Below are positions 1-8,211 of a stretch of 64,000 nt of DNA, in pieces. Source of the DNA: Leptospira hartskeerlii (GTDB lineage Bacteria > Spirochaetota > Leptospiria > Leptospirales > Leptospiraceae); assembly GCF_002811475.1 (NCBI RefSeq), contig NZ_NPDL01000008.1:62001-126000 (forward strand), written 5' to 3'. The first letter of the stretch is position 1. Each line of letters begins with the position of its first letter. The notes under the pieces are model-generated. The model made no database searches, was not told the DNA's origin, and saw only the letters and a list, made by a program, of their open reading frames with translations. A program made the position numbers and the translations under genes.

Positions 1-86
1 TGTCCTATAAACTCGGAGAATAAGGAGGGACGAAGAGATATCTCATCGTCAAATTTATCCTCCGGATTTAAGGTATGCCCTGCCAA
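1..86 (-). CDS. ruvB: RuvB Holliday-junction helicase, 5' end only
   Basis: The first 28 codons of a gene reading off the left edge on the minus strand. The translation contains [19 protein letters not shown] followed by SEFIG, the conserved start of RuvB, the AAA+ motor that drives RuvA-bound Holliday-junction branch migration. The start is a TTG at 84–86; no in-frame ATG lies between it and the stop of the upstream protease gene, which sits in the same frame nine bases before. A GGAG stands about 12 bases upstream. The Walker motifs lie outside the window, so only the N-terminal signature supports the call. Confidence 0.85.
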   Translation of the reverse strand, partial: MAGHTLNPEDKFDDEISLRPSLFSEFIG

Positions 87-95
87 AAGATTTTT

Positions 96-1235
96 TCACT
101 CCGCCAGCTTAACGGAAATTTTTAGGATCTGGCCCTTTCTAAATACAACGATGGAGACTCTCTGGCCTACTTTAGAAGCTCTGATCTTAGAGACCACGTC
201 ATTCGCGTTCTTGATCTTTGCTCCGTCTATCTCCAGGATTACATCTTCTACATCGATACCTGCTTCTGCAGCGGCACTACCATTCTGCACTTGACGAACA
301 AATGCACCTTCCGGTCCGGAAAGTTTGAGTTCCTTAGCTGTCTCTTCAGTGAGATCGTCTAACGCGACTCCCAATCGAGCACGTTTGACTTTTCCGCCTG
401 ATTTTAATTCTTCTACGATTGCCTTAGCTTCGTTGATAGGGATCGCAAAGCCTAAACCGATCGATCCACCGCTTGGAGAAACGATCATACGGTTGATACC
501 AACCACTCTTCCGTTGATGTCTAAAAGTGGTCCTCCTGAATTCCCTTGGTTGATAGCAGCATCTGTCTGGATATAATGAACTCCGGAATTATCGATACCG
601 CCTCTTCCTACTTTGGAAATCACTCCAACTGTCATAGATTGTTCCAAACCGAATGGAGCGCCAATCGCGATCGCCCAATCTCCCACTTTTACTGCGGAAG
701 AATCTCCAATCTCAATAGGTTGAAGATCCTGGTTTGCATCCACTTTCAGAAGTGCAACATCTATCATCGGATCTGTCCCGATCAACTTAGCGGAAACGGG
801 TTCTTTTACATTCTTAAAAACTACTTTAAATTTATCGAAATTACGAACTACGTGATCGTTAGTGAGAATGTATCCTTCTTTGTTTAGGATAAAACCGGAA
901 CCTAGTCCGCTCACTTTTCTTTTCTGATTTCTTACTCTACCCTGTGGTCCGTAAAAAAATTCCTGAAACGGATCTGAGTATTGAGGAACATTGACTGTTC
1001 CTTCGGTAGCGATCAACACAACGCTTGGAGAAACGTTTTCGTAAACTTCTTCGAATGCTTTTTGGATGGAGACTGCTGCTTTCGCAGATGCACTTGGCTC
1101 TCTATCTGATTTCGCGTTTAAAAATAAAGCGCTGTCATTTCCTGTTCCGCAATACAAGATCGGAGAAAGGATCACTCCGGCCATTACGGATATGCCTATC
1201 ACCAGGAAATTTTTGAATCTGTCGGTTTTTTTCAT
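96..1235 (-). CDS. HtrA/DegP-family periplasmic serine protease, one PDZ domain
   Basis: A 379-residue envelope quality-control protease. An N-terminal membrane or signal segment (about residues 9–28) is followed by a trypsin-like domain with the triad visible as TNDHVV (H128), DPMIDVALL (D159) and GNSGGPL (S233), and one C-terminal PDZ domain (about 285–375). One PDZ and an N-terminal anchor resemble DegS or DegQ-like short HtrA proteins more than two-PDZ DegP. I chose the ATG at 1233–1235 because AGGA precedes it and the hydrophobic segment then begins as expected; the frame stays open upstream to 1292. It lies nine bases before ruvB on the same strand and diverges from tmk across about 93 bases. 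Confidence 0.93.
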   Translation of the reverse strand: MKKTDRFKNFLVIGISVMAGVILSPILYCGTGNDSALFLNAKSDREPSASAKAAVSIQKAFEEVYENVSPSVVLIATEGTVNVPQYSDPFQEFFYGPQGRVRNQKRKVSGLGSGFILNKEGYILTNDHVVRNFDKFKVVFKNVKEPVSAKLIGTDPMIDVALLKVDANQDLQPIEIGDSSAVKVGDWAIAIGAPFGLEQSMTVGVISKVGRGGIDNSGVHYIQTDAAINQGNSGGPLLDINGRVVGINRMIVSPSGGSIGLGFAIPINEAKAIVEELKSGGKVKRARLGVALDDLTEETAKELKLSGPEGAFVRQVQNGSAAAEAGIDVEDVILEIDGAKIKNANDVVSKIRASKVGQRVSIVVFRKGQILKISVKLAE

Positions 1236-1328
1236 GGATTCCTGCCCTCGGGAATGGGATTCCGGTAGATGAGCTTTCAGCATTCGAAGCAAAACTACTC
1301 ATGTCAAGTGGCTTTCCAATCCAAACGC

Positions 1329-1922
1329 ATGGCACAAATACCCGGATTTTACGTTTTTGAAGGTTTGGACGGAAGTGGTAAAAGTACCCTTTCTGTCCGA
1401 GTCTTAGACCTTCTCACCTCCAAACATGTTCCAGCAATTTGTTTTGCGGAACCAACTCGGTACGAATCCGGGCTCTACTTGCGAAAATTTTTAAGCGGAG
1501 AAGTAGAACTGTCTCCAGAGAAACAGATCGAAGCCTTTTTGGAAGATAGAGAAGTTTCTCTCCAAAGGAATATTTTACCTTCACTCTCCCAAAAAAAGAT
1601 CGTACTACTCGATCGGTACATGTATTCCACCGCTGCTTACCAGTCGGGGGAATTTTTTTCCGCAAGAGAGATCCTGAAAAAGAATTTAGACAGAGGATTT
1701 CCGGAACCTGAAAAAGTTTTTTATCTGGAAATAGCGCCCGAAGAAGCTTTGGCGAGATTGCAGGGAAGAGATACTACAAAGGATAGATTTGAAACGATCA
1801 GCGCTTTGACTAAGATCAAAAAAGCTTATGAAGAAATTCTTCCGGAGAATACCGTCCGTTTAGATGCAAAACTCCCAACGGAAGAATTATTAAAATTAGT
1901 AACTGAAAAAATCTCTTATTGA
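1329..1922 (+). CDS. tmk: Thymidylate kinase
   Basis: A 197-residue cytoplasmic kinase that phosphorylates dTMP to dTDP with ATP for DNA synthesis. The P-loop is GLDGSGKST (residues 12–20), and LLDRYMYSTAAYQ carries the DR(Y/F) motif that positions the nucleotide; the GRDTTKDRFE segment fits the lid region. Length is close to the family norm of about 205. The ATG at 1329 is preferred over the upstream in-frame ATG at 1269 because family members begin a few residues before the P-loop strand. The 3' end overlaps the convergent gene by seven bases. Confidence 0.93.
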   Translation: MAQIPGFYVFEGLDGSGKSTLSVRVLDLLTSKHVPAICFAEPTRYESGLYLRKFLSGEVELSPEKQIEAFLEDREVSLQRNILPSLSQKKIVLLDRYMYSTAAYQSGEFFSAREILKKNLDRGFPEPEKVFYLEIAPEEALARLQGRDTTKDRFETISALTKIKKAYEEILPENTVRLDAKLPTEELLKLVTEKISY

Positions 1923-2260
1923 ACTAAGGATTGCTTCAGAGTTTTTAAGGTCTCTTCGTGGATAGAAGCTTCTTTGTCCAGTTGAGCTGCAAGTTCCACT
2001 AACTTCTTCTTTCGAGCCTGGGAAGAATGATGTTTCGGTTCGGTAGAAGCAAGCTCCCTCAGATGGATCGCCTCATTCCTTTTTTTCTTGGAAAGATTAG
2101 TCAGGTATTTTTGGAGCGCTTCTTTTTGTTCTTGGGTGGACAAAGTTTCCACCAGTGCCTTTTCGATCAGTTTTGTTTCCTCTTCTGCGGAGAAGGAAGA
2201 AACTGCAAATGGAAACAGGGATAGAATTGAAATTAGCCCGACAAGTGATTGGATCTTCAT
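1916..2260 (-). CDS. Small exported helical protein, function unknown
   Basis: 114 residues that I do not recognise. The N-terminus is a clear signal peptide (hydrophobic run about 6–23, likely cut near SSFSA), so the mature protein of about 90 residues is in the periplasm or beyond. The rest is almost wholly charged, Lys/Glu/Leu-rich predicted helix (KALVETLS, KKKLVELAAQLDKEA), compatible with a coiled coil or a small periplasmic chaperone-like helix bundle. It has no cysteine in the mature part and no known motif. It sits downstream of the Omp85-type barrel gene on the same strand, separated by 110 bases, which hints at, but does not prove, an envelope role. Confidence 0.75.
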   Translation of the reverse strand: MKIQSLVGLISILSLFPFAVSSFSAEEETKLIEKALVETLSTQEQKEALQKYLTNLSKKKRNEAIHLRELASTEPKHHSSQARKKKLVELAAQLDKEASIHEETLKTLKQSLVQ

Positions 2261-2370
2261 CTTGACTCTCTTTGATTTGTTCTAAGGCCGATCTGTATAT
2301 TTGGTCCGGCCAAACTCAATTGTTTAGAAAGTACCAATCCTGAATAGCAAATTTCTATGTTCTGAAATTC

Positions 2371-3813
2371 TTAGAAAATCTGGCCTATATCTATAAATAG
2401 TTGGGAATCTTCTCTAGACTTGGCATAATCGATGAGTATAACTGTGGCCTGGTTCCAGATAATTCTCAAACCTGTTCCGTAAGAAAATTTATAACCTTGG
2501 GTGCTGATATCATGATATCCGTTCCATACTCTACCGAAATCATAAAATGGAACAAGACTCAAAGTGATCAATTGATCCCAAAATTTGAATGTTCCAAATC
2601 TCCAACGGATCTCTAAATTTCCGAAACCGATCATAGGAGCGATAAATCTTTCCTGTCTATAACCGCGTAGAGTTTGTAGACCACCCAATCCGTTGATCGG
2701 TCCGTCAATGGACCACATATAACGATATTCTGAAAAAGGAACTTCTCCTTTTGAATAATGAAGACCTGCTCTTCCCGCAACCACAAGTTCTTCGAAAAGT
2801 TTCGGAAAAGGCATATAGAAAAATTTGCCTTGAGTAAAAAATTTCTCAAACTCAAAATCCGAACCGGCACGTTTGGAAGAAGAAGAATAATTCATCTCCA
2901 ATAGAACACCTGAATCAGGATCCGGTTCGAAGTCCCGAGTATCGTAAGCAAGTCCGATGTGGATGTAATTTACATTTCCACCATGATAACCATTGATAAG
3001 ACCTGCTTGGTAGTCTTTGGTTAGTTTAGAAGTCCCATTCGGATAGGAAGAACCCCAGCCGGTTGAAGGATCTCTTGCTACGGAATAATAATCTCCGTTA
3101 GTCGCAATTCTTCCATTCGGATAATCATAAGTGCGAATGATATTCTGAGAAAACTCAGGAGCCACAATCCAGCGAAATGCCCCCCAAAAAGTTTTATCCA
3201 CCGAAAATGTAGCAGTAGTAGAACGAAATTCGTAAGTATTATACAAAACATTACTTTCATACGGATATATAGATCCTGGAGAAGAAGGTCTGCGATAAGA
3301 AAGTGCATCTTCAAGATCGGAGAAGCTGCCTCCATTCTTCAATTCGCCTGTAGGTTGGTTCCGATCCCTATATTGGATTTCGCGTAACGTGTCAGTCCCA
3401 ATCCCGAAATACTGAGAATTCTTGTTCGTGCTATAAGAAACACTTGTTTTCAATCTATAAGCAGTATCGAAAAGAAAAGGACTATCAAAAGTGAACTCAT
3501 AATAGTCTGCACCTTTTGTAGTCTTATAAGCCTGAGCGCCGAATCTATATTTGTAAGGTTGGAATTCGAAATAAGGATCGGAACGATTTCCGTTCTGGTA
3601 TAAAAATCCCCTCGCACCATAGCCTTGTCCTCTTACAGGATCTTCCGAAAAAACGGGAAGGCCAGTCGCATACCAACCGTTCCTTTTTTCTTCCAACTCT
3701 TGTTTGGAAAGACGTTTGGATTCGCTCAGATCGATTGCAACCTTCTCCCCTTCCGAAAAAATCGAAATCGGGAACAATATACAGGCTATAAAAAAATGCC
3801 GAAGAGAAAACAA
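2371..3813 (-). CDS. Omp85-type outer-membrane beta-barrel without POTRA domains
   Basis: 480 residues with a signal peptide (about 1–20, ending SIFSEG) and then alternating hydrophobic/aromatic strands to the C-terminus. The region from YDTRDFEPDPDSG (about residue 290) to the end has the hallmarks of the bacterial surface antigen (D15/Omp85) barrel: GGLQTLRGYRQERF is the conserved loop-6 (V/I)RG(F/Y) region, followed by LVPFYDFGRVW and a terminal aromatic residue in IDIGQIF. No POTRA repeats are present, so it is not BamA itself but resembles the single-barrel members of the family. The start is TTG at 3811–3813 with AGGCGG six bases upstream. Confidence 0.82.
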   Translation of the reverse strand: MFSLRHFFIACILFPISIFSEGEKVAIDLSESKRLSKQELEEKRNGWYATGLPVFSEDPVRGQGYGARGFLYQNGNRSDPYFEFQPYKYRFGAQAYKTTKGADYYEFTFDSPFLFDTAYRLKTSVSYSTNKNSQYFGIGTDTLREIQYRDRNQPTGELKNGGSFSDLEDALSYRRPSSPGSIYPYESNVLYNTYEFRSTTATFSVDKTFWGAFRWIVAPEFSQNIIRTYDYPNGRIATNGDYYSVARDPSTGWGSSYPNGTSKLTKDYQAGLINGYHGGNVNYIHIGLAYDTRDFEPDPDSGVLLEMNYSSSSKRAGSDFEFEKFFTQGKFFYMPFPKLFEELVVAGRAGLHYSKGEVPFSEYRYMWSIDGPINGLGGLQTLRGYRQERFIAPMIGFGNLEIRWRFGTFKFWDQLITLSLVPFYDFGRVWNGYHDISTQGYKFSYGTGLRIIWNQATVILIDYAKSREDSQLFIDIGQIF

Positions 3814-3956
3814 ATGCAGCCGCCTAAGGGCAAGTTGAATAAGAGCAGTAAAAAGTAAGCTAAAAACCTTTGAAACCCTTCAGACAATTATGCAAAATCC
3901 CTCCCCAAGGAATCAGATTGACTGCTTTGGCAAGTCACAAAAACTCACCAACATAC

Positions 3957-4028
<72 letters not shown>

Positions 4029-4064
4029 AAATTCCCAACAGACAAATCATTGGACTCGAAGCGA

Positions 4065-4144
4065 AAGCTGGAAAGCGATCTTAGCGACCCATAGGGAGCG
4101 TGAAAAGATCGCGCGCGAAACACAGGATGTGTTGAGCCCAGCTT
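4065..4144. repeat. Folded intergenic element downstream of tRNA-Arg
   Basis: Nested perfect inverted repeats: AAGCTGG 4065–4071 with CCAGCTT 4138–4144; inside it GCGATCTT 4075–4082 with AAGATCGC 4105–4112; and a third hairpin AACAC 4119–4123 with GTGTT 4129–4133. Together they form a three-way-junction fold. No reading frame is convincing here. It looks like an intergenic repeat or a small structured RNA; the copy number in the genome cannot be seen from this window. Confidence 0.6.
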
Positions 4145-4191
4145 GAGACGCCGTGGAGCCAAATCGAGCAGGATGCGAGATTGCGTAACGG

Positions 4192-4209
4192 CGAGTCCCG
4201 GTAGTTGCA
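4192..4209 (+). repeat. Partial copy of the tRNA-Arg 3' end (att-like)
   Basis: These 18 bases match the T-arm/acceptor end of the tRNA (4011–4028) at 17 of 18 positions, differing at 4205 (T for G). The copy ends two bases before the vapC stop codon. Direct copies of a tRNA 3' end are what site-specific integration leaves behind, but only 163 bases lie between the copies, too little for an integrase element. Confidence 0.6.
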
Positions 4210-4211
4210 GT

Positions 4212-4613
4212 TTATAGCCAATTCTCTATCTTTAACTCTTTAATCCTTTTGAACTCTTTTTCATTATTAGTCACAAGGATATGATCATTGGAAATAGCCT
4301 GAGAGGCTATTAATAGATCGAAGGGACCGATCGGTTTTCCCGATTTTTCCAGACTGAAACGTATTTTAGCAGTGATCGCAGATGAATTGCTATCAAAAGG
4401 CAAGATATTCAAATATCCAATGAAATCGGTTAACGCTCTTCTATTCTTCTCTTTATGAAGGCTTTTTTCGACGCCAAAATATAATTCAAATTCCGTAATA
4501 GAAGAGATATAGAGATTCTCTAAAGCTACTTTCTTAAATTTCTTATAAACCGAATCAGGTCTTTGATTTATGATATAGATGCAAATGTTCGTATCTAAAA
4601 GATACTTATTCAT
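4212..4613 (-). CDS. vapC: VapC-type PIN-domain toxin ribonuclease
   Basis: 133 residues with the PIN-domain acidic residues in the usual places: YLLDTNICIY at the N-terminus (first Asp), the SSITEFELYFG segment (Glu) and the C-terminal PFDLLIASQAI plus VTNNEKEF (Asp residues). VapC proteins are Mg2+-dependent RNases that typically cut initiator tRNA or rRNA; the target here is unknown. Its ATG overlaps the vapB stop by four bases, the standard coupled antitoxin–toxin order. Family and partner are both seen, so confidence is high. Confidence 0.95.
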   Translation of the reverse strand: MNKYLLDTNICIYIINQRPDSVYKKFKKVALENLYISSITEFELYFGVEKSLHKEKNRRALTDFIGYLNILPFDSNSSAITAKIRFSLEKSGKPIGPFDLLIASQAISNDHILVTNNEKEFKRIKELKIENWL

Positions 4614-4840
4614 ATAGGATCGCGCCTATCATAATCCTTAGGCTGATCCCTTTCTATTTTAAAATCCGTGGAAAACTCATTTAGAGAATTCCAAAGTCTA
4701 TCGACAGCCTCCTGAATAGGAGTCAATATAACGACTTCTCCTTCCTTATGAATATAGACTTCTTTGCCTTTAAATCTATATTCTTTCGGAAGACGAACTG
4801 CCTGGCTGTCTCCATTTTTGAATATTTTAGCTCGATTCAT
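4610..4840 (-). CDS. vapB: VapB-type AbrB/SpoVT-like antitoxin
   Basis: 76 residues. The N-terminal swapped-hairpin DNA-binding domain reads MNRAKIFKNGDSQAVRLPKE, the classic VagC/VapB signature; the C-terminal part (about 45–76, acidic and Trp-containing) should wrap the toxin. The start at 4838–4840 is chosen because it begins the domain exactly; the longer frame to 4879 would run through the promoter. No Shine–Dalgarno sequence precedes this ATG, only the AT-rich palindrome, so translation may be leaderless. Confidence 0.93.
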   Translation of the reverse strand: MNRAKIFKNGDSQAVRLPKEYRFKGKEVYIHKEGEVVILTPIQEAVDRLWNSLNEFSTDFKIERDQPKDYDRRDPI

Positions 4841-4842
4841 AT

Positions 4843-4879
4843 ATATATATACTAGAATATATATTTTAGACAATGTCAA
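4843..4879 (-). promoter_or_regulatory. vapBC promoter and palindromic operator
   Basis: On the minus strand a consensus -35 TTGACA lies at 4879–4874, 31 bases before the vapB ATG. Between them is a 22-bp near-perfect palindrome (4843–4864: alternating AT arms around CTAG, one mismatched pair). VapB antitoxins bind such inverted repeats to repress their own operon. The -10 hexamer is not distinct because the AT tract offers several choices. Confidence 0.65.
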
Positions 4880-4928
4880 GACCTTTCAAAGAGAAGGTAT
4901 ATTCCCAAAAACTATGCGACAGCGATGC

Positions 4929-5008
4929 GAAGGGCTTTAGTCACGAAGTGACGAGGGCGACTGCCCGAGCCCGCAGCAGCGCGGTCCGAAGGAGTCGCCC
5001 AGCCCTTC
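4929..5008. repeat. Folded intergenic repeat element
   Basis: A GC-rich island in AT-rich surroundings with exact inverted repeats: GAAGGGCT 4929–4936 with AGCCCTTC 5001–5008; GGGCGACT 4955–4962 with AGTCGCCC 4993–5000; and the small hairpin TCAC–GAA–GTGA at 4941–4951. The two long stems abut on their 3' sides, giving a branched fold. There is no credible ORF. It resembles a REP-like or small mobile repeat; a genome-wide copy count would settle this. Confidence 0.6.
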
Positions 5009-5054
5009 CCCACTATAAAACACATTCTAAATGTGACCAATTAGTCATTTTTTC

Positions 5055-5082
5055 TTGACATTTCTCATGACTCTTGTATATC
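5055..5082 (+). promoter_or_regulatory. Sigma-70-type promoter for the DUF3556-like operon
   Basis: A perfect -35 TTGACA (5055–5060) and a -10 TATATC (5077–5082) with a 16-bp spacer, placing transcription start near 5089, about 25 bases before the ATG at 5115. GGAGAGAAAG immediately precedes that ATG. Confidence 0.65.
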
Positions 5083-5114
5083 ACACTCTCTAAATATAGA
5101 ACACGGAGAGAAAG

Positions 5115-6758
5115 ATGTTCCTTCCTAAAGCTCCCCCCTATGATGCCTTGGCCTGGGCGAAAATGTCGTTCGCGGACAGGGCCCGTTTGTCCTGCCAAGC
5201 CTGGGCAGTCCAAGGTTACGGTTCCCCTCTCGGAGCGTATATCATATATGTTTTAAAGATCGTAGGCTATATCGCGGGTTGGATCTATTTCTGCTCTTTT
5301 AGTCCAGGGCTCGGGACATGGGGAACTATCTCTTGGTGGCTTGTTCCGGTAGCTTTTCAAAAAGCAATCGTATGGAGTATGCTATTCGAAGTTTTGGGAC
5401 TCGGTTGTGGAAGTGGTCCGTTAACCGGAAGATATTTCCCTCCTGTCGGTGGGTTCTTATATTTCTTAAGACCTAAGACCACCAAAATGCCTTTATTCGA
5501 AGGCGCTCCTATCATTGGAGGAAGAACTAGAGGAATTCTGGAGATCGTAGCTTACGCTTCAGTTTTGGTTTATTCTATTCTATGTTTGATACATCCTGCT
5601 CCAGGTTTCGAACAATTTTTACCTATCATCATTAGCTTAGTCATTGCAGGTATATTAGATAAAACTGTTTTTCTTGCAGCAAGGGCGGAACATTACTGGG
5701 TAACGATAGTTGTATTTGCATTCGCTCAGAACTGGATCGCAGGTGCGATGATTGTCCAACTTTCGATCTGGTTATTTGCGGGGTTCTCCAAACTTAATGC
5801 ACATTTTCCGAGTGTAGTTTGTGTAATGGCAAGTAATAGTCCATTCACTCCTTTCTCTTGGTTCAGAAAGGCTATGTACAAAAATTATCCGGAAGATCTT
5901 CGTCCTTCTTCTACCGCTGTTGCAAAAGCGTACATGGGGATCGTTTTAGAGTTAGGAACTCCTATCGTTCTATTTACCGCGATCATGACTGGTTCTCAAA
6001 CTGTCCTGATCGTTGGATTAACGATGATGGTATTCCTACATACTTATATCACTAGTAACTTCCCGATGGGAGTTCCGATCGAATGGAACTTCTTAGTAGT
6101 TTACTCGGGCTTCTTTTTGTTTAGAGCAAATCCAACCATTACTCCTTTCCAATTAGACTCCGCACCTGTGGCAGCGTTCTTATTCGTGTTCTCTTTCTCT
6201 CTTCCTTTGATCGGGAATATCAGACCGGATTGGATCTCCTTCCTACTCGCAATGCGTTATTACGCAGGAAATTGGGCGGTTAGTGTGTGGATGTTCAAGG
6301 ATGATAGTTATAAAAAATTAGAGAAGCTAACCAAAACCTCCGGATGGCTATACGACCAGTTGGATATGTTCTACGAAAGAAAAGTATCCGTAGGATTAGT
6401 GAGTAAAGTAATGGCATTCAGACTCATGCACTTGCACGGAAAGGCATTCCAAAAATTAGTGCCAAAGGCAGTTAAGAATTTTGAAAAGTACGAATGGGTA
6501 GAAGGTGAACTGATCGCAGGAATGGTAGTAGGCTGGAACTTCGGAGAAGGTCACCTTCATAGCGAACAACTGCTTAGATCCGTACAAGCTCAATGTGGAT
6601 TCAAGGATGAAGAGCTACGTTGTATCTTCATAGAAGGACAACCATTAGGAAAATCTACTATTAACTATAGGATCCACGACGCAGAAAAAGGTCTGATAGA
6701 AGATGGAAAGATTGAAGTTGCCGATTTGAAGGAACTCCAACCTTGGCCGACTAAATAA
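5115..6758 (+). CDS. Polytopic membrane protein, DUF3556-like
   Basis: 547 residues with roughly ten hydrophobic membrane spans between about residues 40 and 390, then a soluble C-terminal domain of about 150 residues (GWNFGEGHLHSEQLLRSVQ, LRCIFIEGQPLGKS). The overall pattern and the N-terminus (FLPKAPPYDALAWAKMSF) recall the DUF3556 membrane family best known from mycobacteria and other actinobacteria; this is from memory, not a search. No biochemical role is established. It overlaps the downstream flavoprotein by one base (TAATG), so the two are translationally coupled and probably act on the same membrane-embedded substrate. Confidence 0.7.
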   Translation: MFLPKAPPYDALAWAKMSFADRARLSCQAWAVQGYGSPLGAYIIYVLKIVGYIAGWIYFCSFSPGLGTWGTISWWLVPVAFQKAIVWSMLFEVLGLGCGSGPLTGRYFPPVGGFLYFLRPKTTKMPLFEGAPIIGGRTRGILEIVAYASVLVYSILCLIHPAPGFEQFLPIIISLVIAGILDKTVFLAARAEHYWVTIVVFAFAQNWIAGAMIVQLSIWLFAGFSKLNAHFPSVVCVMASNSPFTPFSWFRKAMYKNYPEDLRPSSTAVAKAYMGIVLELGTPIVLFTAIMTGSQTVLIVGLTMMVFLHTYITSNFPMGVPIEWNFLVVYSGFFLFRANPTITPFQLDSAPVAAFLFVFSFSLPLIGNIRPDWISFLLAMRYYAGNWAVSVWMFKDDSYKKLEKLTKTSGWLYDQLDMFYERKVSVGLVSKVMAFRLMHLHGKAFQKLVPKAVKNFEKYEWVEGELIAGMVVGWNFGEGHLHSEQLLRSVQAQCGFKDEELRCIFIEGQPLGKSTINYRIHDAEKGLIEDGKIEVADLKELQPWPTK

Positions 6759-8209
6759 TGGATTTCAGCTCCGAAGAATATGATATTTGTATCATAGGAT
6801 CCGGCCCGAACGGATTGGCTGCCGCCTCCGTTCTGGCGGGGTCCGGACTTTCAGTTTTAGTACTGGAAGCTTCGGATACGATAGGAGGCGGTTTACGAAC
6901 TAAAGAGTTAACCTTACCTGGTTTTCATCATGACGTTTGTTCCGCCGCACATCCTATGGGAATTTTATCCCCTTATCTAAAAACACTTCCTTTGGAAAAA
7001 CATGGACTCAAATGGATAGAACCGGAAGCTTCCGTGGCCCACCCCTTGGACGGAGAATCCGCAGTTCTTTTAAAACTTTCTTTAGAAGAAACCGCGGAGA
7101 ATTTAGGCTCGGATAAAAAGTCTTACATAAAACTGATCTCTCCATTTCTAAAAAATCCGGAAGGACTTTTGTCTGACGCGTTAGCTCCTCTTGGTATACC
7201 AAAACATCCCTTTTTATTGGCGAGATTCGGATTATTAGGTCTCCGATCCGCAAAATCGATCGCAAATTCTTGGTTTAAAGAAGAAAGAGCAAAGGCGTTA
7301 TTTGCAGGCTGTGCCGGACATTCTATTTTTCCTCTGGAGAAGTTCTTAAGCGGAGCACTCGGACTTTTGTTTTCTTTGACTGGACATGTTCGTTCTTGGC
7401 CAGTAGTAGAAGGCGGTTCCGCAATGATCGCAAAATCTTTGGAATCTTACCTAAAAGGGTTCGGAGTGAAGTTCCAAACAAACTATAAAGTTTCCAGTCT
7501 ATCGCAACTTCCTAAGGCAAAGGCAATTCTTTTTGACACAAGCCCGGACCAATTAGGATCAGTTGCAGGAGATATATTATCTTCTTCTTATATTAACAGG
7601 ATCTCTTCTTACAAATACGGTCCCGGAGTATTCAAGATGGACTGGGCATTGGATGGACCAATTCCTTGGAAGGACCCTCGCTGCCTGGAAGCATCCACGG
7701 TTCATGTAGGCGGAAAACTTTCCGAGATCGCAAAAGCTGAGTCAGAAGTCTGGGCGGGGAAACATCCGGATCGTCCTTATATGTTGGTAGTTCAACAAAG
7801 CCAGTTTGATCCTACGAGAGCACCGAAAGGAAAACATACTGGATATGCGTATTGCCACGTGCCTTCCGGCTCAACAAAAGATATGACTGGAATTTTAGAA
7901 AACCAGATCGAAAGATTCGCACCCGGATTCAAGGAACGGATATTAGCCAGACATTCTATGAATACAAAGGAATTTCATTCTTATAATTTAAACTATGTGG
8001 GTGGAGCGATTACCGGAGGAGCGGCAGATCTTCCCCAAGCTTTTTTTAGACCGATCGCAAAAATGGATCCGTACACCACTCCAAATCCTCATATATATAT
8101 TTGTTCCGCTTCCACTCCTCCAGGAGGAGGAGTGCACGGGATGTGCGGATATTACGCAGCCAAAACAGTATTAAAAAAAATTCATAAACTAAAATCGATT
8201 CGTTATTAA
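6758..8209 (+). CDS. Phytoene-desaturase-like FAD-dependent oxidoreductase
   Basis: 483 residues. The N-terminal Rossmann dinucleotide motif is IIGSGPNGLAAASVL followed by the acidic end of strand two (LVLEAS), as in the CrtI/phytoene dehydrogenase and NAD(P)/FAD oxidoreductase family. The C-terminal FAD-closing motif is visible as ICSASTPPGGGVHGMCGYYA. These enzymes oxidise, reduce or isomerise lipid-soluble polyenes, retinoids or other apolar substrates; the substrate here is unknown, since no phytoene synthase or other carotenoid gene lies in the window. It is coupled to the membrane protein upstream and followed two bases later by a TetR regulator. Confidence 0.85.
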   Translation: MDFSSEEYDICIIGSGPNGLAAASVLAGSGLSVLVLEASDTIGGGLRTKELTLPGFHHDVCSAAHPMGILSPYLKTLPLEKHGLKWIEPEASVAHPLDGESAVLLKLSLEETAENLGSDKKSYIKLISPFLKNPEGLLSDALAPLGIPKHPFLLARFGLLGLRSAKSIANSWFKEERAKALFAGCAGHSIFPLEKFLSGALGLLFSLTGHVRSWPVVEGGSAMIAKSLESYLKGFGVKFQTNYKVSSLSQLPKAKAILFDTSPDQLGSVAGDILSSSYINRISSYKYGPGVFKMDWALDGPIPWKDPRCLEASTVHVGGKLSEIAKAESEVWAGKHPDRPYMLVVQQSQFDPTRAPKGKHTGYAYCHVPSGSTKDMTGILENQIERFAPGFKERILARHSMNTKEFHSYNLNYVGGAITGGAADLPQAFFRPIAKMDPYTTPNPHIYICSASTPPGGGVHGMCGYYAAKTVLKKIHKLKSIRY

Positions 8210-8211
8210 AA

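Noticed and set aside
2280..2312. GGCCG/CGGCC hairpin as a terminator of the barrel gene
   Set aside because: Only 5 bp with a 16-base loop and no T-run; too weak to claim.
3796..3858. A 20-residue basic peptide frame (MPKRKQMQPPKGKLNKSSKK)
   Set aside because: It has no ribosome-binding site and overlaps the start of the barrel gene on the other strand; probably chance.
4141..4209. A second tRNA at the copied 3' end
   Set aside because: Only the T-arm/acceptor 3' strand matches; no 5' acceptor, D arm or anticodon arm is present.
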